This document shows, one piece after another, positions 58,579-64,000 of a stretch of 64,000 bases of DNA (within the stretch, counting starts at the first letter, position 1; each line of letters begins with the position of its first letter). The stretch is taken from positions 4,420,859-4,484,858 of the forward strand of contig BPJS01000001.1 of the NCBI GenBank assembly GCA_026004735.1, in the 5' to 3' direction. Under the pieces are notes generated by a model. It had not been told where the DNA came from. It worked only from the letters and a program-made list of their open reading frames with translations, and ran no database searches. The translations under genes and the position numbers were made by a program. This DNA comes from Isosphaeraceae bacterium. GTDB lineage: Bacteria > Planctomycetota > Planctomycetia > Isosphaerales > Isosphaeraceae.

Positions 58579-61500
58579 TCAACGCCCGGAATCGGCAAAC
58601 TCGTCCGGATAGCGGGCATAGGCCGGGCCTTTCTCGGCCATCGCCGCCAACGCCGCCTGGTTGATCCTCACCTCGGCCTCCTGATGGGTCTTGAACCCCG
58701 TGCCGGCCGGCACCAGGTGGCCCAGGATCACATTCTCTTTGAGGCCCACCAGATAATCGACCTTGCCGGCCAGCGCCGCCTCGGTCAACACCTTGGTCGT
58801 CTCCTGGAAGCTCGCCGCCGAGATGAAGCTGTCCGACTGCACGGCCGCCTTGGTGATCCCCAGCAACTGCGTGCTCGCCGAAGCCGGCTTCGGCCGCGTC
58901 CATTCGGCTTTCTTACCGCCCTGCGCCTCAACCCGCAGATTCTCGGCCTCAAAGTGCTCCCGGGTCACAATCTCGCCCTGCGTCAGATCGGTGTCCCCCG
59001 GATCCTTGACCTTCACGCAGTTCATCAACTCCTGATTGACCCGGCGGAACTCAAACTTGTCGATCACCGCCCCGGGCAGCAAGTTGGTGTCGCCCACGCT
59101 CTCGACCTTCACCTTGCGCAACATCTGCGCCACGATGATCTCCAGGTGCTTGTCGTCGATCTCCACCCGCTGGCTGCGATACACATTCTGGATCTCTCGC
59201 AGCAAATACCGCTGCACCGCCTCCTCACCCGAGATCCTGAGAATGTCGTGGGGCACCATCGGGCCTTCGATCAGCGGGTCGCCGGCCTTGACCCGGTCGC
59301 CGCCATGAACCCGCAAATACCGCCCGTGCGGAACCAGATGCTCCCGCTCAATTCCGTTCTCGTTCCGTACGATGATCGTCCGACGCCCGCGCCGCTTCTC
59401 TTCCTTGAGCTCGACCCGTCCGTCGATCTCGGCAATGACCGCCGGCTCCTTGGGCCGCCGCGCCTCGAACAACTCGGTCACCCGCGGCAGACCGCCTGTA
59501 ATATCCTGTGTGCCTCCCACCTCCCGGGGCGTCTTGGCCAGCAAGACGCCCGCCATCACCACGTCCCCCTCGTTGACTTCAATCGAGGCCCGTTCCGGAA
59601 TGTAGTAAAAGTCCAGAATCTTGCCCTCGGCATCCTCGATGATGATCTGCGGATGCAAGTCCCCCTTGTGCTCGATGATCGTCCGCCGCTTGTGACCCGC
59701 CGCGTCGATCTCGACCTTCATCGTCTCGCCTTCGACGATATCCTCAAACCGCACCTTGCCGCCGACCTCGGTCAGGATCGGCGTGTTGTGCGGATCCCAC
59801 TCGCAGAGGACGGTCCCCTTGGTCACATGCTGACCATCCTCAACCTTCATCTCGGCTCCGTTCGGAACGTCATACTTCTCCAGCTCCCGACCCTTGGCAT
59901 CGACGATGTGAACCTCGCCCGACCGCGATAGCGCAATCCGCTTGCCTTCGTCGGCCGTCACCAGATTCACCCCCACGAGCTTCACAAACCCATCCTTCTT
60001 GGCCTTGACGTCCTTCTCCTCAACCAGCCGCATCGCCGCCCCACCGATGTGGAACGTCCGCATCGTCAACTGCGTTCCCGGCTCACCGATCGACTGGGCC
60101 GCGATGATCCCCACCGCCATCCCCTCCTCGACCAGTTGCCCCGTCGACAAATCCATGCCGTAGCAAAGCTGGCACACCCCCAACGCCGCCTCGCACGTCA
60201 TCGGACTGCGGACCTGAATCTTCTCGATCTGCATCTCCTCCAGTTTGCGGGCCTTCTCCACCGTGATCATCTCGTTCTCGCGAACGATCATCTCGTCCGA
60301 AACCGGGTTCATGATATTCACCCGGCTGACGCGGCCTCGGATCGACTGGCTCAGACTGATCTCAACCTTCTCGCCGCGATAGACCACCCCCTTGGTGATC
60401 CCCTGCGTCGTCCCGCAGTCGTGCATCGTGATCACGACGTTCTGCGCCACGTCGGCCAACTTACGCGTCAGATAGCCCGAGTCGGCCGTCTTCAGCGCGG
60501 TGTCGGCCAGCCCCTTCCGCGCTCCATGCGTCGAGCTGAAATACTCGAGCACGCTCAACCCTTCGCGGAAATTGGCCTTGATCGGCGTCTCAATGATCTT
60601 CCCGGACGGCTTGGCCATCAAACCACGCATCCCGGCCAGCTGCCGGATCTGCTCCACACCGCCGCGCGCACCCGACTCCGCCATCAAAAAGATCGGATTC
60701 AGATACAACCCGCCATCCCGGACATCATTGCGCAGCTCCTCCATCATCTCGTTGGTGATCCGCTCACGCGCATGCGTCCAGGCATCCAAAACCTTGTTGT
60801 AGCGCTCCATCTCCGTGATCACCCCGCGATGGTAGTTCCGCATCGCCTTGGTGACCTCGCGCTCCGCCTCGGCCAGGATCGCATCCTTGCTCGACGGCGT
60901 CTTCAAATCATCGGTCGCAAACGACAAGCCCGACCGCGTCGACTCCCGGAACCCGATATCCTTCATGTCGTCGAGCAGTTGGATCGTCTCCCGCCGGCCC
61001 AGCAATTGGTAACAGTCGGCGATGATCGACTGCAACTGCTTCTGACCCAACGTCATGTTGTAGAACGGCATCTTCGGATTCAGGATGTCGTTGAAAATCA
61101 CCCGCCCCACGGTCGTCTGAATCCGCATCCCGGCCACATATTCCTTCTCGCCATCGCCCTTGAGCCGCTTGAGCGCCGGCAGCCGCAGCCGAATCGGCGT
61201 GTGCACCCGCAGCTTCCCTTGCGAATACGCCAAAAACACCTCATTCGGCGTCGCAAACGTCGGCATCTCTGCCCCATCGGCTTGCGGCCGCGCCACCGTC
61301 AGATAGTAGCAGCCCATGACGATGTCCTGCGTCGGGCTGATGATCGGCGCGCCGTTGGCCGGGCTGAAGATATTGTTCGTCGACATCATCAGCACGCTGG
61401 CCTCGACCTGCGCCTCGATCGAAAGCGGCAGGTGGACCGCCATCTGGTCGCCGTCAAAATCCGCGTTGAACCCCTTGCAAACCAGCGGATGAATCCGGAT

Positions 61501-62832
61501 TGCGTTGCCCTCCACCAGCACCGGCTCAAACGCCTGAATCCCCATCCGGTGCAATGTCGGCGCCCGATTCAACAACACCGGGTGATTCCGGATCACCTCC
61601 TCCAGGATGTCCCAGACTTCCTCGCTCCGCCGCTCCAGCATCTTCTTGGCCGCCTTGATCGTGTCGGCGTAGCCCAGCTCCTTGAGCCGCCGGATGATAA
61701 ACGGCTGGAACAACTCCAACGCGATCTTCTTGGGCAAGCCGCACTGGTGCAGCTTCAGGTCCGGCCCAACCACAATCACCGAACGCGCCGAATAATCGAC
61801 CCGCTTGCCCAGCAGATTCTCCCGGAATCGACCCTGCTTGCCCTTGATCATGTCGGTCAGCGACTTCAGCGGCCGATTCGAGCTGCCCAACACCGGCCGC
61901 TTGCACCGGTTGTTGTCAAACAGCGCATCGACCGCCTGCTGCAGCATCCGCTTCTCATTGCGGATGATCACCTCCGGCGCGTTCAAATCCACCAGCTTCT
62001 TCAGCCGGTTGTTCCGATTGATGATCCGCCGATACAGGTCATTCAAATCGCTGGTCGCAAAATTCCCACTATCCAGCAACACCAGCGGACGCAAATCCGG
62101 CGGAATCACCGGAATGCACTCCAAGACCATCCACTCCGGACGGTTCTCGCTATCTCGCAACGCCTCCACCACCTTCAGCCGCTTGGTCAAATCCTTGATC
62201 CGCTGCTTGCTGGTCGTCTGCTGCAGCTCCTCCCGCAACTGCTTCGACAAACTGACCAGATCCAGCCGCATCAACAGCTTGCGGACCGCCTCAGCCCCCA
62301 TGTCCGCCTGAAAACTCCCCTCCCCATACGCCTCCCGCGCCTTGCGAAACTCCTCTTCGGTCAGCAACTGCCGCTCCCGCAGCGGCGTATCCCCCGGATC
62401 CACAACCACATAATCTTGAAAATAAATAATCCGCTCCAGACTCGTCGTCTTCATGTCGAGCAGCGTGCCCAGCCGGCTCGGCATCGCCTTGAAAAACCAG
62501 ATGTGCACCACCGGCGCCGCCAGCTCAATGTGCCCCATCCGCTTCCGCCGCACCCGACTGTGCGTCACTTTCACCCCGCAGCGGTCGCAGATCATCCCCT
62601 TGTACTTCATCCCCCGATACTTGCCGCACGCACACTCCCAGTCCTTCTCGGGTCCAAAAATCCGCTCGCAAAACAGCCCGTCCTTCTCCGGTCGATACGT
62701 CCGGTAATTGATCGTCTCCGGCTTCTTCACCTCCCCAAACGACCAGCTCCGGATGTCGTACGGCGAGGCCAGCCCAATCTTCACCGCACCATAGTCATTG
62801 ATCCGATCGTAGGCCGATTCACCCATGCTCAC
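58579..62832 (-). CDS. rpoC: DNA-directed RNA polymerase beta' subunit RpoC
   Basis: A 1417-residue protein. GTG 62832 is preferred because AGGAG lies 8 nt upstream; ATG 62826 is the alternative. The N-terminal zinc finger has CACGKYRG and CDRCGV. The invariant active-site NADFDGD (about residues 456-462) binds magnesium. The trigger loop region and the second zinc site ([13 protein letters not shown]) follow. It is the beta' subunit of RNA polymerase. Unusually, rpoB does not lie upstream; the neighbour there is a divergently transcribed permease gene. Confidence 0.96.
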   Translation of the reverse strand: MSMGESAYDRINDYGAVKIGLASPYDIRSWSFGEVKKPETINYRTYRPEKDGLFCERIFGPEKDWECACGKYRGMKYKGMICDRCGVKVTHSRVRRKRMGHIELAAPVVHIWFFKAMPSRLGTLLDMKTTSLERIIYFQDYVVVDPGDTPLRERQLLTEEEFRKAREAYGEGSFQADMGAEAVRKLLMRLDLVSLSKQLREELQQTTSKQRIKDLTKRLKVVEALRDSENRPEWMVLECIPVIPPDLRPLVLLDSGNFATSDLNDLYRRIINRNNRLKKLVDLNAPEVIIRNEKRMLQQAVDALFDNNRCKRPVLGSSNRPLKSLTDMIKGKQGRFRENLLGKRVDYSARSVIVVGPDLKLHQCGLPKKIALELFQPFIIRRLKELGYADTIKAAKKMLERRSEEVWDILEEVIRNHPVLLNRAPTLHRMGIQAFEPVLVEGNAIRIHPLVCKGFNADFDGDQMAVHLPLSIEAQVEASVLMMSTNNIFSPANGAPIISPTQDIVMGCYYLTVARPQADGAEMPTFATPNEVFLAYSQGKLRVHTPIRLRLPALKRLKGDGEKEYVAGMRIQTTVGRVIFNDILNPKMPFYNMTLGQKQLQSIIADCYQLLGRRETIQLLDDMKDIGFRESTRSGLSFATDDLKTPSSKDAILAEAEREVTKAMRNYHRGVITEMERYNKVLDAWTHARERITNEMMEELRNDVRDGGLYLNPIFLMAESGARGGVEQIRQLAGMRGLMAKPSGKIIETPIKANFREGLSVLEYFSSTHGARKGLADTALKTADSGYLTRKLADVAQNVVITMHDCGTTQGITKGVVYRGEKVEISLSQSIRGRVSRVNIMNPVSDEMIVRENEMITVEKARKLEEMQIEKIQVRSPMTCEAALGVCQLCYGMDLSTGQLVEEGMAVGIIAAQSIGEPGTQLTMRTFHIGGAAMRLVEEKDVKAKKDGFVKLVGVNLVTADEGKRIALSRSGEVHIVDAKGRELEKYDVPNGAEMKVEDGQHVTKGTVLCEWDPHNTPILTEVGGKVRFEDIVEGETMKVEIDAAGHKRRTIIEHKGDLHPQIIIEDAEGKILDFYYIPERASIEVNEGDVVMAGVLLAKTPREVGGTQDITGGLPRVTELFEARRPKEPAVIAEIDGRVELKEEKRRGRRTIIVRNENGIEREHLVPHGRYLRVHGGDRVKAGDPLIEGPMVPHDILRISGEEAVQRYLLREIQNVYRSQRVEIDDKHLEIIVAQMLRKVKVESVGDTNLLPGAVIDKFEFRRVNQELMNCVKVKDPGDTDLTQGEIVTREHFEAENLRVEAQGGKKAEWTRPKPASASTQLLGITKAAVQSDSFISAASFQETTKVLTEAALAGKVDYLVGLKENVILGHLVPAGTGFKTHQEAEVRINQAALAAMAEKGPAYARYPDEFADSGR

Positions 62833-63703
62833 GTGTCGTTCTCCTCTCTGATTCAATGTCGCTCGGGGCACATCCCACTCGTCAAGGCTCTCATTTCCAC
62901 CCGTCACCGCGTCGCGGCCTCGGCCCCAGTCACTCCCTTGCAGGCCCACACCCGACGCGGCACGGCGCCCGTTCCGCTTTCCCCCTCACCCGTCTTGTCG
63001 GCGGCATCCCACAACCCCCGCCGCCAACTCAGCAGCCATCCCCTGTCCAGCAGCCACCCCCGCGGCAGACCATTCCCGATCTGCCACCTTCACCCCACCC
63101 CTCAAACCCCATCCAGCCCCGCCTTCAACCTCCAGACCTCGCCCCAGATGCCCGCCCCAGACAACACCCCCCCCACGACGATACGACCACCTCGGCCCGC
63201 CTGACGCGGGTCGGCCACAAAACATCATCCAGATCACGTTGCGCGTTGCCCCAGGCTGCCGTGCGATCCGAGCATGCTCCACGTAATGTTACCCCAACCG
63301 CCTCCCTCCGGCCAAGACCTCCTCCCGAGCTTTTCCCGGTAAAACACATAACTAATTACCAACAAACGTCTTATATCCGATCTTGAGGGTTAGGGTTGCC
63401 CGCCTCGGTCGGCGACGGTCTGCCGCCCTCCGCGGCCCGCCTTGCCCTAACCTCGCCTGGTCCGTTCCGACCGGGCTTTAGGACGACCCGCTCTTCGGTC
63501 CGGTTCGACCTCCAGCCAACCACTCGCTTCCACCCGACTGCCTCGCCCCGCTCCACGCCCCGCGCTGCGGGTCGGGCTTCGCCAACCCCCTCCGCGGGCT
63601 GCCCCTCTGTCGGCAACCGTCGCTCCCGACTATATTGACATTTCATTCCTGCCCTTCCTTGGTTCGACCTCACGGGTCGCAGGATCGCTTCTGCTCGAAT
63701 CAC
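62833..63703. other. 871-bp gene-free interval between rpoC and the permease gene
   Basis: No credible coding frame and no rpoB remnant. AT-richer patches at about 63340-63380 and 63630-63650 are the likely promoter sites of rpoC and the divergent gene. No riboswitch motif was recognised. Confidence 0.5.
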
Positions 63704-64000
63704 ATGTGGCGTTTCGCCTGGCGTAACCTCCTGACGCGTCCGGTCCGCACAGCGTTGGCCTTGATCGGCTTGTCGATCCCGATCCTCGGCGTCATCGGTC
63801 TCTTCAGCCTTTCGAACGGTCTTCGCCAGCTCGTTGGCGATACGCTTGGGCGGATTCAGGGCATCATCGTTGTCCGCGAGGGTGCTTTCAGCCCCGTCTT
63901 CAGCGACCTCAAGGCCGACCTCGAGCCAACCCTGCGCTCCTTGCCCGGCGTTCGGCTCGTCACCCCCGAACTCTGGAAACTCGCCCCCTCGGTCGAGGGT
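63704..64000 (+). CDS. FtsX/MacB-type ABC transporter permease, 3'-partial
   Basis: The first 99 residues are present, starting at ATG 63704 (MWRFAWRNLLTRPVRTALAL). The opening RNLLxRPxRTxL and a first membrane helix (about 17-42) followed by a beta-rich periplasmic part (VVREGAFSPVF) are typical of FtsX/MacB permeases. These act with an ATPase in lipoprotein export, efflux or cell-division signalling. The window ends inside the gene, so subgroup cannot be set. Confidence 0.75.
   Translation, partial: MWRFAWRNLLTRPVRTALALIGLSIPILGVIGLFSLSNGLRQLVGDTLGRIQGIIVVREGAFSPVFSDLKADLEPTLRSLPGVRLVTPELWKLAPSVEG

Noticed and set aside
60049..63204. Open frame of about 1050 codons on the plus strand across rpoC
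   Set aside because: Antisense to a certain rpoC; composition rich in Arg, Pro, His and Leu, a by-product of high GC at third positions.
63384..63400. Telomere-like TTAGGG repeats
   Set aside because: Only one and a half units in a bacterial intergenic region; chance.

Overview
The window is a high-GC bacterial chromosome segment, most likely from a planctomycete of the Isosphaeraceae type. This is inferred from the alternative complex III + caa3 oxidase locus, the BlaI/M56 regulatory pair, the secreted Gly/Tyr-rich protein, the many GTG starts and the dense antisense open frames. No rRNA is present to confirm the taxon. About 40 protein genes, an RNase P RNA, a SAM-I riboswitch and one complete insertion sequence can be supported.

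Layout. 1-7.6 kb: an OstA-like envelope protein (open at the left edge), a secreted protein, ArfB ribosome rescue, and two class I aldolases. 8.2-21.6 kb: a respiratory block, actABCDEF (alternative complex III), a small membrane protein, SCO1, then coxB-A-C-D of an A2-type caa3 oxidase. 21.8-23.9 kb: a PAS-GGDEF diguanylate cyclase and a cyclase-family hydrolase. 24.2-29.4 kb, minus strand: a cysteine desulfurase, a ThiF/MoeB-type E1, a ThiS/MoaD-type sulfur carrier and a threonine-synthase homologue, headed by a SAM-I riboswitch with its own promoter. 29.5-33.2 kb: bifunctional PutA and a YbaK-type deacylase. 33.3-35.1 kb: an ISAs1-family element, with clear inverted repeats and a 10-bp target duplication, lies just upstream of rnpB. 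36.0-39.8 kb: sdhCDAB. 40.2-45.1 kb: an M56 peptidase with a BlaI repressor, an aldo/keto reductase and a fatty acid desaturase. 45.6-49.1 kb: a Gfo/Idh/MocA oxidoreductase translationally coupled to a NikR-like regulator, then an HtrA protease. 49.5-54.3 kb: dnaG-rpoD with a strong promoter and terminator, and a coiled-coil zinc-ribbon protein. 54.3-64 kb: an alpha/beta hydrolase, a TPR protein, rpoC standing alone without rpoB, and the start of an FtsX-type permease.

How the genes work together. Proline and succinate oxidation (PutA, SDH) feed electrons to quinone; alternative complex III passes them through cytochrome c to the caa3 oxidase. The most interesting unit is the SAM-riboswitch-controlled thrC-like/thiS-like/thiF set. 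The riboswitch ties a sulfur-carrier-protein system to methionine metabolism, which suggests that the threonine-synthase homologue makes homocysteine from O-phosphohomoserine using sulfur delivered as a protein thiocarboxylate. That function is inference; the riboswitch and gene order are read directly from the sequence.

Three genes (actE, the small membrane protein after actF, and the transposase) each carry one surplus base in a C homopolymer, which points to either sequencing error or slippage.
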